From assembly GCA_012522805.1 (NCBI GenBank), contig JAAYJS010000016.1, forward strand, positions 58,258 through 122,257: a stretch of DNA of 64,000 nt, given 5' to 3'. Below, piece by piece: positions 46,873-56,565 of this stretch; the first letter of the stretch is position 1; the number at the start of each line of letters is the position of its first letter. Below the pieces are notes generated by a model, which worked only from the letters and a program-made list of their open reading frames with translations, was not told the origin of the DNA and made no database searches. The translations under genes were made by a program, and so were the position numbers. This DNA comes from Eubacteriaceae bacterium (GTDB lineage Bacteria > Bacillota > Clostridia > Eubacteriales > Eubacteriaceae).

Positions 46873-47529
46873 ATGAAAACCATACTATCACCCTCCATGC
46901 TATCGGCAGATTTTGCTTATTTAGAAAGGGATTTAAAAAAAGTAGAGGATGCCGGTGCCGAATGGCTCCACGTAGACGTCATGGACGGCAATTTCGTCCC
47001 CAATATCACGATTGGGCCGGATCAAGTTGCAGACCTTAGAAAAGTGGTGAACATCCCCTTTGATGTTCACTTAATGATCAACCACCCTCTACAATACATC
47101 GAGCGCTTTGCTGAAGCGGGGTCGGACATCATTACCGTTCATTACGAAGTGCAGGACGATACAAACGCCTGTATCCAATTGATCCGACAATGCGGTGCCA
47201 GTCCGGGGCTGGTTTTGTCGCCGGATACGGAAACCTGTGTTCTAGAACCCTATATGGACAGCATCGATATGGTGCTTTTAATGAGTGTTTACCCGGGTTT
47301 TGGCGGACAGTCCTATATTGAAAGAAGTACTCGCCGCATTCGAGAAGTTAGAAAAATGATCGGAGATAGACCCGTGCGCCTGGAAATTGATGGGGGTATC
47401 AACATGGAAACACTTCCCGTCGTTCTGGAAGCCGGCGCCGATACCATTGTATCGGGCTCCTGTCTCTTCAAAGGAAATATGCACGAAAACATTCGACGTT
47501 TTAGGGAAATTATCGCGCAATTCGAATAG
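46873..47529 (+). CDS. rpe: Ribulose-phosphate 3-epimerase
   Basis: A 218-residue TIM barrel interconverting ribulose-5-P and xylulose-5-P. Typical motifs: SPSMLSADFAYL, HVDVMDGNFVPNITIG, HLMINHPLQYIERF, MSVYPGFGGQSYIE and EIDGGIN. A good AAGGAG precedes the ATG. Its presence just after gyrA is unusual compared with Bacillus, but the gene itself is ordinary. Confidence 0.96.
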   Translation: MKTILSPSMLSADFAYLERDLKKVEDAGAEWLHVDVMDGNFVPNITIGPDQVADLRKVVNIPFDVHLMINHPLQYIERFAEAGSDIITVHYEVQDDTNACIQLIRQCGASPGLVLSPDTETCVLEPYMDSIDMVLLMSVYPGFGGQSYIERSTRRIREVRKMIGDRPVRLEIDGGINMETLPVVLEAGADTIVSGSCLFKGNMHENIRRFREIIAQFE

Positions 47530-47539
47530 AGCGCTAGGC

Positions 47540-48403
47540 ATGTCTATGTATCAATCCATAAAAAAAACCCTATGCCGACACCCCCTGCTCTCCATTGGAG
47601 GAGGGTGTTTGCTCTCTCGATGGTTGTATTTAGAAAATCATCGCGTGGAATTGTCCCACTATGTGCTTCGGCGCCCCCACATTCCCGCGGCCTTTAACGG
47701 GGTTACCTTTCTCCACCTTTCGGATATCCATAACGGTGAGTTTCCCCGAGGAGAGGAGCGCCGGTGGCGTCGGGCCCTTTCTCAAATTCCCATCGATTAT
47801 ATCCTGATCACCGGCGACTTAATCGAACGGAGAAAGCCCAAATTTAAACAAGCTTTACATTATGCGGAAAAATGGCTATCGGTGGCACCTGTTTTTTTTG
47901 TCAGCGGTAACCACGAAGTCCGCTGTACAGGGGGCAAAACCTTCGTACAAGCGCTTCAAAAAACCGGCGTGCAGATTTTGGATCATCAAAAGATCTTCTT
48001 AGAAAGAAAGGGAGAGCGCATCGTATTAATGGGATTACCCGACCCTTACAGCTACGGCTATGAGAGGGCAAAGGGTGCCTACGTACAAGATGCCCTGACC
48101 ATTGCAGCAGCACCGGAAGACTTTGCCGTCCTTCTGGCCCATCGCCCGGAATATTTACCACTGTACAACCGGTTACAGGCAGACTTGATCCTATCCGGCC
48201 ACGCACACGGAGGGCAAATACAATTGCCCGGCATCGGAGGTCTTTATGCTCCGGGGCAAGGTTTTTTCCCTCGCTATACCCATGGGGCTTACACGTTGGG
48301 ACATTCCACGATGGTGGTATCCCGGGGACTGGGCCCATCGGTTTTTCCGCAAAGGCTTTTGAATCGACCTGAAGTCGGCATCATCGAGCTGGCGAAAATG
48401 TAA
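47540..48403 (+). CDS. Calcineurin-like metallophosphoesterase
   Basis: A 287-residue protein of the YkuE/YaeI phosphoesterase type. An N-terminal hydrophobic stretch (about 12-30) may anchor it in the membrane. Metal-site motifs are in order: HLSDIHNG, ITGDLIERR, SGNHEVR, and SGHAHGGQIQLPG near the C-terminus. Relatives cleave UDP-diacylglucosamine or other lipid pyrophosphates; with no lipid A here, another phosphodiester is likely. The ATG at 47540 is 10 bp after rpe; its ribosome site is weak, suggesting coupling. Confidence 0.85.
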   Translation: MSMYQSIKKTLCRHPLLSIGGGCLLSRWLYLENHRVELSHYVLRRPHIPAAFNGVTFLHLSDIHNGEFPRGEERRWRRALSQIPIDYILITGDLIERRKPKFKQALHYAEKWLSVAPVFFVSGNHEVRCTGGKTFVQALQKTGVQILDHQKIFLERKGERIVLMGLPDPYSYGYERAKGAYVQDALTIAAAPEDFAVLLAHRPEYLPLYNRLQADLILSGHAHGGQIQLPGIGGLYAPGQGFFPRYTHGAYTLGHSTMVVSRGLGPSVFPQRLLNRPEVGIIELAKM

Positions 48404-48459
48404 AGCAATATTTTATGTGCAGGCATGCATTTTTTAGTACTTAAAACCCGAGCTTTGGC

Positions 48460-48488
48460 TTGACTTTATATCCAGTCTCACTTATAAT
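48460..48488 (+). promoter_or_regulatory. rpmH operon promoter
   Basis: TTGACT (48460-48465), a 17-bp spacer and TATAAT (48483-48488), 64 bp upstream of the rpmH ATG. A near-consensus promoter for rpmH and the rnpA-yidD-yidC genes behind it. Confidence 0.8.
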
Positions 48489-48551
48489 TTTAAGGTAAAA
48501 GTCCAAATGCTTGACAAATTTGAAGTTTAGAATAGTCAGGGGGTGTAGAAT

Positions 48552-48686
48552 ATGAAAATGACTTACCAACCGAAAAGAAGACAACGTAGTAAAGAACATG
48601 GATTCCGTAAAAGAATGGCCACCGCTAGCGGTCGCAATATCATCAAAAACAGAAGAAGAAAAGGTAGAAAAAGACTCAGTGCCTAA
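48552..48686 (+). CDS. rpmH: Ribosomal protein L34
   Basis: A 44-residue, very basic L34: it starts [12 protein letters not shown], has the conserved [12 protein letters not shown] core and ends [16 protein letters not shown] precedes the ATG. It is the classical marker left of rnpA in bacterial origin regions. The 57-bp gap to rnpA has a GACCGTTTTTGC/GTAAACGGTC hairpin that may modulate downstream expression. Confidence 0.97.
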   Translation: MKMTYQPKRRQRSKEHGFRKRMATASGRNIIKNRRRKGRKRLSA

Positions 48687-48743
48687 TTTCCCGACCGTTT
48701 TTGCAAGGAATGTAAACGGTCGTTTCTTTTTTAATTTGTAATC

Positions 48744-49073
48744 ATGCACAGTCTTAAAAAGCAAAAGGACTTTCAAAATGTTTATCAAAACGGTTCCGTA
48801 TTTGGAAATCGACAGCTCGTCATGATTTATAAAAAAAATAATTTAGAAATGAATCGCATAGCGGTAATAGCGAGCAAAAAAGTATCCAATCGGGCTGTGG
48901 ATCGCAATCGATTGCGCAGACAGATCAAAGAGGCTTACCGTCACATGGAAGCCAAGTTAAAACTGGGGTACGATATCATTTTTATTGTTAAAAAAAATTG
49001 TTTAAATCAACCCTATATCGTACTAGAAAAAGCTTTGAATCACTTGATGTATAAAAAGGATTTGTTTCGATGA
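48744..49073 (+). CDS. rnpA: Ribonuclease P protein component
   Basis: A 109-residue RnpA. The RNR signature RNRLRRQIKEAYR and the preceding KKVSNRAVD are typical. It binds the RNase P RNA and helps process tRNA 5' ends. It overlaps yidD by 4 nt. Confidence 0.96.
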   Translation: MHSLKKQKDFQNVYQNGSVFGNRQLVMIYKKNNLEMNRIAVIASKKVSNRAVDRNRLRRQIKEAYRHMEAKLKLGYDIIFIVKKNCLNQPYIVLEKALNHLMYKKDLFR

Positions 49074-49282
49074 TCAAAACAATTGTACTGTCCATGATCA
49101 GAGGGTACCAGAGGGGATTGTCCCCTTTATTGCCGAAATCCTGTCGGTTTGTACCCACGTGTTCAGAATATGCCCTTCAAGCCGTCAACAAATACGGTGT
49201 TGTTAAAGGACTAACCTTGAGCTTTTTTCGCATCATCAAATGTCATCCCTTTCACCCGGGTGGGTACGACCCGGTACCGTAA
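49070..49282 (+). CDS. yidD: Membrane protein insertion efficiency factor YidD
   Basis: A 70-residue YidD: YQRGLSPLLPKSCRFVPTCSEYALQA with its two conserved cysteines, then KCHPFHPGGYDPVP. An amphipathic N-terminus associates with the inner face of the membrane. Coupled to rnpA (ATGA overlap) and followed by yidC. Confidence 0.96.
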   Translation: MIKTIVLSMIRGYQRGLSPLLPKSCRFVPTCSEYALQAVNKYGVVKGLTLSFFRIIKCHPFHPGGYDPVP

Positions 49283-49303
49283 TGATAACTTAAAGGAGAA
49301 TCT

Positions 49304-50176
49304 ATGAGTTTATTGTACCAAGCTTTTGGTTTTGTTTTTTATCACCTCTACCAAGTGGTGCAAAACTATGGTTTGACCATTATTATTTTTACCATCTTGT
49401 TTAAATTGGTGCTTTTACCCTTCAACATTAAGCAAACCAATTCCATGCGGGAAATGCAAGCCCTGCAACCGAAAATTAAAAGTCTGCAAAAAAAGTATAA
49501 GAATAATCCGGAGCAATTGAATCGGGAAATGACGAATTTGTATAAAGTTTACAACGTCAACCCCATGTCCGGTTGCTTGCCTTTGCTTTTACAAATGCCG
49601 ATTATGTTTGCCTTATTTGAAATTTTAAGAAATCCGGATAAATGGATCTTCTTGAATGGAGACATGGCAAACGTCGTCCAGAAGTTTTTGTGGATACCAA
49701 GCCTGGGACAACCGGATCCCCTTTACATCTTACCCATCTTAACCGTATTGGCTACTTTTCTGACCCAGAAATTGACCATGGTCGCACAAGAAGGGACGAT
49801 GGACGAGTCTACGGCGGGAACGCAAAAAACCATGTTGTACATGATGCCGATCATCATTGGGGTGACGGCCATTCGTTTCCCCGCAGGGGTGGCCTTGTAC
49901 TGGGTGGTGCAAAACATCTTCACCATGGTGCAACAATTTATCATGCTGAGACGCCCTTACGAACAAATTGACCCCTTAGAAGCCCAAAGAAAGTTGGAAA
50001 CGGCAAAAAGGGAAGAGAAAAAACAAAGACGGGATCAGCGCAAACAACAACAGGAAATGCGTGCAGAAGCCATGGGCATGCCCACTAAAAAGAAAAATCG
50101 TCCATCCCAAAGGAGCAATCCGCAGACAAAACGCAAAACCATTACCAAGGTACCGGGCAGAAAAGATAGGGATTAA
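49304..50176 (+). CDS. yidC: Membrane protein insertase YidC
   Basis: A 290-residue insertase of the YidC/Oxa1/Alb3 family with about five membrane segments, LLLQMPIMFALFEILRN as the core motif and a very basic C-terminal tail (about 230-290) that should contact ribosomes. The N-terminus goes straight into the first segment (SLLYQAFGFVFYHLYQ) with no lipobox, unlike Bacillus SpoIIIJ. AAAGGAG precedes the ATG. Confidence 0.95.
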   Translation: MSLLYQAFGFVFYHLYQVVQNYGLTIIIFTILFKLVLLPFNIKQTNSMREMQALQPKIKSLQKKYKNNPEQLNREMTNLYKVYNVNPMSGCLPLLLQMPIMFALFEILRNPDKWIFLNGDMANVVQKFLWIPSLGQPDPLYILPILTVLATFLTQKLTMVAQEGTMDESTAGTQKTMLYMMPIIIGVTAIRFPAGVALYWVVQNIFTMVQQFIMLRRPYEQIDPLEAQRKLETAKREEKKQRRDQRKQQQEMRAEAMGMPTKKKNRPSQRSNPQTKRKTITKVPGRKDRD

Positions 50177-50211
50177 CTTTTGCAAAAGAGATTCACTAAT
50201 GGAGAAAATCA

Positions 50212-50850
50212 ATGATAGATAAAGTGATCGGTACCGGCCGAACCGTGGAAGACGCTGTCAACGACGGTTTGACCCAATTAGCCGTTACCAAGGAAGAAGT
50301 CGAAGTAAAAATCATCCAAGAACCCACAGCCGGTGTATTGGGCTTATTTGGAAAAAAAGAAGCCATTGTCGAAGTGACCTTGCTGGATTTATACAATCCC
50401 GAAAAAATAGCCTACGATTTTTTAACGGAAATCGTAGAAGCTATGGATGTTACCTGCGACATCGAGACGCAACTGGAAGAAGGGGTTTTAAATATTGAAT
50501 TTTCCGGCCCGAGAATGGGTATTTTAATCGGACGTCGAGGCCAAACCTTGGATTCTTTGCAGTATTTGACGGGTTTGGTGGTTAACAAAGGTGGCGAGTC
50601 CTATACCAGAGTGATGCTGGACACGGAAAACTACCGTGAAAAGCGCAAAAAAACCTTGGAAAACCTAGCGGATAAAATCGCCTCCAAGGCCATTCGTTAC
50701 CGTAAAAAAATGATCTTGGAACCCATGGACCCGTACGAAAGAAGGATCATCCATTCCCATTTACAAGATCATGCGCAAGTGTACACTTATAGCGAAGGGG
50801 AAGACCCTTATAGAAAAGTTGTCGTGATGTTAAAGGACGAGCGACAGTAA
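50212..50850 (+). CDS. jag: RNA-binding protein Jag (KhpB)
   Basis: A 212-residue protein with a Jag-N domain (GTGRTVEDAVNDGLTQL, then GVLGLFGKKEA), a KH domain (IGRRGQTLDSLQYL) and a C-terminal R3H domain (RRIIHSHLQD). With KhpA it binds RNAs linked to cell division and wall synthesis. Always found after yidC in Firmicutes. Confidence 0.95.
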   Translation: MIDKVIGTGRTVEDAVNDGLTQLAVTKEEVEVKIIQEPTAGVLGLFGKKEAIVEVTLLDLYNPEKIAYDFLTEIVEAMDVTCDIETQLEEGVLNIEFSGPRMGILIGRRGQTLDSLQYLTGLVVNKGGESYTRVMLDTENYREKRKKTLENLADKIASKAIRYRKKMILEPMDPYERRIIHSHLQDHAQVYTYSEGEDPYRKVVVMLKDERQ

Positions 50851-50878
50851 TATCACAAAGATCGCCGTGTGGCGTCGT

Positions 50879-50903
50879 AAAGGGCTGTCGACAGCCCTTT
50901 TTT
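50879..50903 (+). terminator. Terminator/attenuator between jag and mnmE
   Basis: A perfect palindrome AAAGGGCTGTC|GACAGCCCTTT (50879-50900) followed by TTT. It separates the rpmH-jag and mnmE-parB transcripts, at least partly. Confidence 0.8.
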
Positions 50904-50924
50904 ATTAGAAAAAGGAAAAAAAAT

Positions 50925-52307
50925 ATGCATCGACAATACCTCTCAGAGGATACCATTGCCGCTGTTGCCACCGGCATGGGCAGTTCGGGCATCGGCATTA
51001 TCCGCATCAGCGGTCCCGAAGCTGTCTCTGTGGCTTCAAAAATCTTTACCCCCAAGGGTTCTCAAAACCTAGAAACCTGTGAAAGCCATAAACTGCTTTA
51101 CGGGCATATTGTTGATCCTCAAACCGCCCAAAGGGTCGACGAAGTTTTGGTTTCCAAAATGAAAGCCCCCCACACTTATACCAGAGAAGACGTGGTAGAA
51201 ATTAACTGCCATGGGGGGATCGTTCCCATGCAAAAGACCTTGGCTCTGGTCTTGCAAGAAGGGGTACGTTTGGCAGAACCCGGAGAATTTACCAAAAGGG
51301 CTTTCTTAAACGGCCGCTTGGATTTAACCCAAGCGGAAGCCGTGATGGACATCATCGGCGCAAAATCTGAAAAAAATTTACAACTGTCCCTATACCAATT
51401 GGAAGGGGCGCTTTCTAAAAGCATCGACGCAATGGAAGACACCCTCATTGATTTGCTATCCTTCATCGAAGCCAATATCGACTACCCCGAATACGATATC
51501 GAAGAAGTGAGCGAAACCCGTTTGGTTGAGACGGTGTCGGCGCTTGTCAAAAAGACCAAGGCCTTATTGGAAGGGGCACAAACCGGTAGAATTTATAAAG
51601 AAGGCATCGCCACCTTGATATTGGGAGAGCCCAATGTGGGAAAATCCTCCTTACTCAACGCCTTGCTCATGAGTGAGCGGGCCATCGTCACGGAAATTCC
51701 GGGCACCACCAGAGACATCATCGAGGAGACCGTTACCATTCAAGGCATTCCCTTTAAACTCATCGACACCGCAGGCATTCGTGAAACGGACAATATCGTG
51801 GAGCAGATCGGTGTGGACAAGGCGGTAGATTGGATAGAACGGGCGGATTTAATTTTATTCATGCACGATATCAACAAGCCCATCGATGCAGAAGACCAAG
51901 CGCTTTTGGACCTGGTAGCCAATCGCCAAACCCTTTACCTCGCCAACAAAGCGGACAATCTGAATACCGCAGATGAAGGCAAACTCGGATCCCCTTGGAT
52001 GCCCATCTCTGTTTTAGAGGGTCACAACATCGATCGCTTAAAAGAACAGATGGCTGCGGTGGTGTTGAGTGGAAAGGTCAGCGCTGAGTCCGATTTTCTC
52101 ATCACCAATGTGCGCCACATTCGCCTGTTGGAATTATTTCAAAGGGCTTTGGAGCAAGCCTTGGAGACGCTGGATTCGGGCATGCCCCTGGAGATGATTT
52201 CCATCGATTTACAGGATGCCCTCGCTTATTTGCGAGAAATTTCCGGAAAGCAAATCGATGAAGCGGTCATCCACCGTATTTTTGAAAACTTTTGTGTAGG
52301 AAAGTAG
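50925..52307 (+). CDS. mnmE: tRNA modification GTPase MnmE
   Basis: A 460-residue MnmE (TrmE). The N-terminal folate-binding domain begins with DTIAAVATG and [10 protein letters not shown]. The G domain has GEPNVGKSS, the G2/G3 stretch [10 protein letters not shown] and DTAG, and NKAD. The C-terminus carries CVGK, the FCIGK motif variant required for activity. With MnmG it installs the 5-carboxymethylaminomethyl group on wobble uridine. Confidence 0.97.
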   Translation: MHRQYLSEDTIAAVATGMGSSGIGIIRISGPEAVSVASKIFTPKGSQNLETCESHKLLYGHIVDPQTAQRVDEVLVSKMKAPHTYTREDVVEINCHGGIVPMQKTLALVLQEGVRLAEPGEFTKRAFLNGRLDLTQAEAVMDIIGAKSEKNLQLSLYQLEGALSKSIDAMEDTLIDLLSFIEANIDYPEYDIEEVSETRLVETVSALVKKTKALLEGAQTGRIYKEGIATLILGEPNVGKSSLLNALLMSERAIVTEIPGTTRDIIEETVTIQGIPFKLIDTAGIRETDNIVEQIGVDKAVDWIERADLILFMHDINKPIDAEDQALLDLVANRQTLYLANKADNLNTADEGKLGSPWMPISVLEGHNIDRLKEQMAAVVLSGKVSAESDFLITNVRHIRLLELFQRALEQALETLDSGMPLEMISIDLQDALAYLREISGKQIDEAVIHRIFENFCVGK

Positions 52308-52315
52308 GACGAACC

Positions 52316-54217
52316 ATGACTTATTTTGCGGGAAATTACGATGTCATCGTTGTCGGTGCCGGCCATGCCGGCAGCGAGGCGGCCTTGGCCAGCGCTCGTT
52401 TAGGACAAAAAACCCTTCTGTTAACCATCAATCTCGATGCGGTGGCCATGCTCCCATGTAACCCCTCCATAGGCGGAACGGGAAAGGGACATTTGGTGCG
52501 GGAAATCGATGCACTGGGTGGTGAGATGGGGAAAATCATCGATCAAACCATGATCCAATGCCGCATGCTGAACACCGGCAAAGGCCCGGCTGTACACTCC
52601 TTGCGCGCACAGACCGATAAGTGGGATTATCAAAATGCCATGCGCTCGGTCATTGAAAACCAAGATAACCTGACCTTAAAACAACAAGAAGCTGTGGAGT
52701 TGTTCGTAGATGGGGGTAAGGTAAAGGGCGTTGGGGTTCAAACCGGAGCCGTTTATCACGGCAAAACCGTTATTTTGTGTACCGGTACCTATTTACGGGC
52801 AAAAATATTTATCGGAGAAACTCAATTTTACGGCGGCCCCGGTGGGTTAGCGCCGTCCATGGCCTTTTCAGACAGTTTGGAGAAGTGTGGCATACCTCTG
52901 CAGCGGTTTAAAACCGGAACGCCGGCACGGGTGGACAAACGGACCTTGGATTTCTCTAAAATGAGCGTCCAAGAAGGGGATGTTCCCATCGTGCCCTTCT
53001 CCTTTGATACCGAGGCCATCGACATCGAGCAGATACCCTGTTACCTCACCTATACCAACGAGGAAGGGCACCAAATTATTCGGGAAAACATCACCCGTTC
53101 GCCTCTGCACTTGGGGGATATCAAAGGCGTGGGGGCTCGCTATTGCCCCTCTATCGAAACAAAGGTGGAGCGCTTTGCCGACAAGGACAGACACCAAGTC
53201 TTCATCGAGCCGGAAGGGCGTTACAGCAACGAACTTTACGTTCAGGGCATGTCCTCCTGCCTGCCGGAAGAAGTGCAAATTTCTGTGTACCGCACGGTAC
53301 CCGGTATGGAAAAGGTGGAGATCATGCGCCCTGCCTATGCCATCGATTACGATTGCATTATTCCGGGAAATTTAACCGCCTCCCTAGAATATATGGGAAT
53401 AGAGGGTTTATTTTGCGCGGGACAAATCAACGGCACTTCCGGTTACGAGGAAGCCGCCGCACAAGGGTTGATAGCGGGAATCAACGCCGTACATAAAATT
53501 CAGGGCAAACCACCGCTGATCTTGGACCGCTCCCAAGCCTATATCGGCGTACTCATCGATGATATCATCACCAAGAGTGCCGACGAACCCTACCGCATGA
53601 TGACCTCCCGTTCCGAATACCGATTGTTGCTCCGTCAAGACAATGCGGATTTACGCCTGACGCCCACGGGCTATGACATCGGTTTGATTTCCGAAGAGCG
53701 GTATCAGCGTTTTTTAAAGAAACGAGAACAGATCGAAGCGGAAAAACAGCGCCTGCAACAGGTGTTGGTGCGACCGGAAACGGAAGTCAACAGCTGGCTA
53801 GCCAGCTTGGGACAACCGAATCTAAAAAATACCTTCTCCTTGGCGGAGCTGTTAAAACGCCCCCAAATTACCTATGCCAATAGCCGCTTGGTGGACCCCC
53901 AGCGACCGGAGTTGCCCCAACCGGTTTGGGAGCAAGTGGAGGTCCAAATCAAGTACGCTGGCTATATCGACAAACAAATTGGACAGGTGCGACAATTCCA
54001 AAAACTGGAAAACAAACGTTTGGCCACGGACTTGGATTATCGCGCCATTCATGGCCTTCGCATTGAAGCCATCGAAAAACTCTGCAGCATCCGCCCCGAA
54101 TCCGTCGGGCAAGCTGGCAGAATCTCCGGGGTATCCCCTGCGGATATTTCCGTTTTATTGGTTTATTTAGATCAGCAGAAACGATTAAAGGAAGGAAGTG
54201 GCGATGACCACAGCTGA
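52316..54217 (+). CDS. mnmG: tRNA modification enzyme MnmG (GidA)
   Basis: A 633-residue FAD protein. FAD fold: [16 protein letters not shown]. Family marks: [39 protein letters not shown] and [18 protein letters not shown]. It partners with MnmE. The start ATG at 52316 lies 8 bp after the mnmE stop; an upstream reading from 52292 overlaps mnmE without a ribosome site. Confidence 0.97.
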   Translation: MTYFAGNYDVIVVGAGHAGSEAALASARLGQKTLLLTINLDAVAMLPCNPSIGGTGKGHLVREIDALGGEMGKIIDQTMIQCRMLNTGKGPAVHSLRAQTDKWDYQNAMRSVIENQDNLTLKQQEAVELFVDGGKVKGVGVQTGAVYHGKTVILCTGTYLRAKIFIGETQFYGGPGGLAPSMAFSDSLEKCGIPLQRFKTGTPARVDKRTLDFSKMSVQEGDVPIVPFSFDTEAIDIEQIPCYLTYTNEEGHQIIRENITRSPLHLGDIKGVGARYCPSIETKVERFADKDRHQVFIEPEGRYSNELYVQGMSSCLPEEVQISVYRTVPGMEKVEIMRPAYAIDYDCIIPGNLTASLEYMGIEGLFCAGQINGTSGYEEAAAQGLIAGINAVHKIQGKPPLILDRSQAYIGVLIDDIITKSADEPYRMMTSRSEYRLLLRQDNADLRLTPTGYDIGLISEERYQRFLKKREQIEAEKQRLQQVLVRPETEVNSWLASLGQPNLKNTFSLAELLKRPQITYANSRLVDPQRPELPQPVWEQVEVQIKYAGYIDKQIGQVRQFQKLENKRLATDLDYRAIHGLRIEAIEKLCSIRPESVGQAGRISGVSPADISVLLVYLDQQKRLKEGSGDDHS

Positions 54218-54926
54218 GAAAATCATGCAAGCCTGTGAGGCCAAACACATCGTATTGAGCCCTTTACAGGGGCAACAATTGGCAGACTACATGGTGGGGC
54301 TTCTGGATATTAACCGATCCATCAACCTGACTCGCATTGTAGAAGAGGATGAATTCATCGAAAAAAATATTGTGGATTCCTTGATGTTGACTGTGCAGAC
54401 CGCACCGGAGCCCAAAACAATTTTGGATTTAGGGACCGGTGGCGGTTTTCCGGGGGTGCCCCTGGCCATTTACTATCCCCAAGCCCAGGTGACCTTGGTG
54501 GACGGTACCGCCAAGAAATTGCGAGCCGTGTCGGAGCTTTGCGATCAAATTGGCCTGTCCAATGTGTCGACCATTCACGCCCGAGGCGAAGTGCTGGCCC
54601 ACGATAAAAAACACCGTCAACGCTACGATTGGGTGGCTGCGCGGGCTGTGGCCAATATGGCCATCCTGTCCGAAATCTGTTTGCCCTTCCTGCGCAAAGG
54701 TGGTGTTTTCTTTGCCATGAAAGGTGAAAATTATCGAGAAGAGTTGGCCTTTGGCGATAAAAGTATCGCGATTAACGGCGGTAGGCTAGAGGAAATCACA
54801 CCCTATTTCTTACTGCAAAGGGAAGTACTTCATGTTATAATACGGGTGATTAAAGAAAAAAAAACACCGGCGCGTTATCCCCGTCCTTTTAAGAAAATAA
54901 AAGAGCAATACGGAACCCTCTCCTAG
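54204..54926 (+). CDS. rsmG: 16S rRNA (guanine-527-N7) methyltransferase RsmG
   Basis: A 240-residue RsmG (GidB). SAM-binding motif I is [15 protein letters not shown], and [21 protein letters not shown] is conserved. It methylates G527 of 16S rRNA; loss gives low-level streptomycin resistance in many bacteria. The ATG at 54204 is spaced correctly from AAGGAAGG and overlaps mnmG by 14 nt. Confidence 0.95.
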   Translation: MTTAEKIMQACEAKHIVLSPLQGQQLADYMVGLLDINRSINLTRIVEEDEFIEKNIVDSLMLTVQTAPEPKTILDLGTGGGFPGVPLAIYYPQAQVTLVDGTAKKLRAVSELCDQIGLSNVSTIHARGEVLAHDKKHRQRYDWVAARAVANMAILSEICLPFLRKGGVFFAMKGENYREELAFGDKSIAINGGRLEEITPYFLLQREVLHVIIRVIKEKKTPARYPRPFKKIKEQYGTLS

Positions 54927-54977
54927 ATGGTTTCTTGTTCGGAGCATCCACAGGTGGCGATGTATTTGGAGGCGAAC

Positions 54978-55787
54978 ATGACCCAACTCATCCAAAACGA
55001 AATTTTATCTCTTTCGGTTGATAAAATATTACCGAATCCCAACCAACCAAGAAAACATTTTGATCTTACTTTGTTGGATGAGTTGGCCGACTCCATTAAA
55101 ACCTATGGAGTTTTGACGCCACTCCATGTCCGATTGATTGGCGATGATCTTTACGAATTGGTATCGGGAGAACGTCGCTTGCGAGCGGCGCAAATTGCAG
55201 GGCTTACCCATATTCCGGCTATGTTGGTGCAAGTGACCGACGAGGACTCCGCGATCATCGCGATCATGGAAAACATTCAAAGGGAAAACCTCACCTATAT
55301 GGAAGAGGCTCAAAGCTATGTGCAATTGATGAATTATTATCACTTAACCCAAGAAAAAATTGCCAAAGTGTTGGGAAAATCCCAATCTTTTATAGCCAAT
55401 AAGATTCGTTTGCTCAAATTAGATCCGGAGATCATCGCCTTACTCAATGAACACGGGCTGTCCGAACGCCATGCCCGAGCGCTTTTGCGACTGCCGGACC
55501 CTCAATTACAAAAAGAAGTGTTGGAACAGGTTGTCAACAAAGACTTAAATGTCAAATCCACCGAGGGGATCATCGAAAAAATTCGGAACAGTATTTTGGT
55601 CAATAACTACGAAGAGCCCATCACGCCGGATAAAAAAGCGCGGGTCAAATCCTTTATTTCTGCACAGATTTACATCAATACCATTAAAACCGCCTTTAAA
55701 GCGGTAAAAAGTAGTCGCAAAGACGCTACCTATCAAGAAGTCGAAAAGAAAGATTCTATCGAAATTAGAATCAGCATTCCCAAGTAA
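54978..55787 (+). CDS. noc: Nucleoid occlusion protein Noc (ParB paralogue)
   Basis: A 269-residue ParB-like CTPase. The CTP-binding GERR box is at 64-67, the ENIQREN motif at 99-105 and the HTH is GKSQSFIANKIRLL. The residues that set DNA specificity are Gln136, Lys142 and Arg164 (SERHARALL), the Noc pattern; ParB has Arg, Thr/Ser and Gly there. It should bind the NBS at 31802, not parS, and keep division away from the nucleoid. The ATG at 54978 follows GGAGG. The N-terminus lacks the usual KxxSRFFG-like membrane helix. Confidence 0.88.
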   Translation: MTQLIQNEILSLSVDKILPNPNQPRKHFDLTLLDELADSIKTYGVLTPLHVRLIGDDLYELVSGERRLRAAQIAGLTHIPAMLVQVTDEDSAIIAIMENIQRENLTYMEEAQSYVQLMNYYHLTQEKIAKVLGKSQSFIANKIRLLKLDPEIIALLNEHGLSERHARALLRLPDPQLQKEVLEQVVNKDLNVKSTEGIIEKIRNSILVNNYEEPITPDKKARVKSFISAQIYINTIKTAFKAVKSSRKDATYQEVEKKDSIEIRISIPK

Positions 55788-55797
55788 GAAGGCGATC

Positions 55798-56565
55798 ATG
55801 GCAAAAATCATTGCAATATTTAATCAAAAAGGGGGGGTGGGTAAAACCACCACCAACATGAATTTGACCACAGCCATCTCCATGCTTGGTAAAAGGGTGC
55901 TTTCAGTGGATATCGATGCTCAGGGCAATACGACCTCGGGTTTTGGTATCGACAAAAACGCCTTGGAGAACAATATCTACGACGCTTTGATAGAAGGGCA
56001 GGATGTTAAGGGATTGATCTTGACCACCAATTATAAAAACCTTCATATCTTACCTGCCAATATGGATTTGGCCGGTTCAGAAATCGACTTGACCGCCATG
56101 GCCAATCGGGAACTGCGCCTTAAAAAAATTCTGACGCCGGTAATGGGTTATTACGATTACATCTTCATCGATTGCCCGCCCTCCTTGGGGTTGCTCACCG
56201 TCAACGCGTTGGCGGCAGCCCACTCCGTGCTCATTCCCATTCAATGCGAATTTTACGCCTTGGAGGGAGTCGCACAATTGATGAACACCATCCAAATGGT
56301 GAAGCAGGGTTTAAACCCCCGCTTGGAGATAGAAGGGGTGTTGATGACCATGTACGACGGTCGAACCAACTTATCTGTGCAGGTGGTGGACGAAGTTAAG
56401 GCTTATTTTAAAGACAAGGTATATGATACCCTTATTCCGCGAAATGTCCGATTGGCGGAGGCGCCGTCCTTCGGGCAAACCATCTTTGAATACGCGGAAA
56501 AGTCCAAGGGTGCGGAGGCCTATGCGGCCTTCGCTCAGGAATTTATGGAAAGGCAAAGCCCATGA
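55798..56565 (+). CDS. parA: Chromosome-partitioning ATPase ParA (Soj)
   Basis: A 255-residue ParA with a deviant Walker A KGGVGKTTT (residues 11-19), switch DIDAQGNTTSG and Walker B FIDCPPSLG. It binds the nucleoid nonspecifically and is stimulated by ParB; in Firmicutes it also controls DnaA. It lacks the extra N-terminal HTH of plasmid ParAs. Overlaps parB by 4 nt. Confidence 0.97.
   Translation: MAKIIAIFNQKGGVGKTTTNMNLTTAISMLGKRVLSVDIDAQGNTTSGFGIDKNALENNIYDALIEGQDVKGLILTTNYKNLHILPANMDLAGSEIDLTAMANRELRLKKILTPVMGYYDYIFIDCPPSLGLLTVNALAAAHSVLIPIQCEFYALEGVAQLMNTIQMVKQGLNPRLEIEGVLMTMYDGRTNLSVQVVDEVKAYFKDKVYDTLIPRNVRLAEAPSFGQTIFEYAEKSKGAEAYAAFAQEFMERQSP

Noticed and set aside
47387..47539. Longer N-terminus for the phosphoesterase, starting inside rpe
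   Set aside because: It would overlap rpe by about 140 bp; the ATG at 47540 gives the normal family N-terminus.
52868..53496. Long frames on both strands within mnmG
   Set aside because: Fully contained in a clear, conserved gene; explained by its codon composition.
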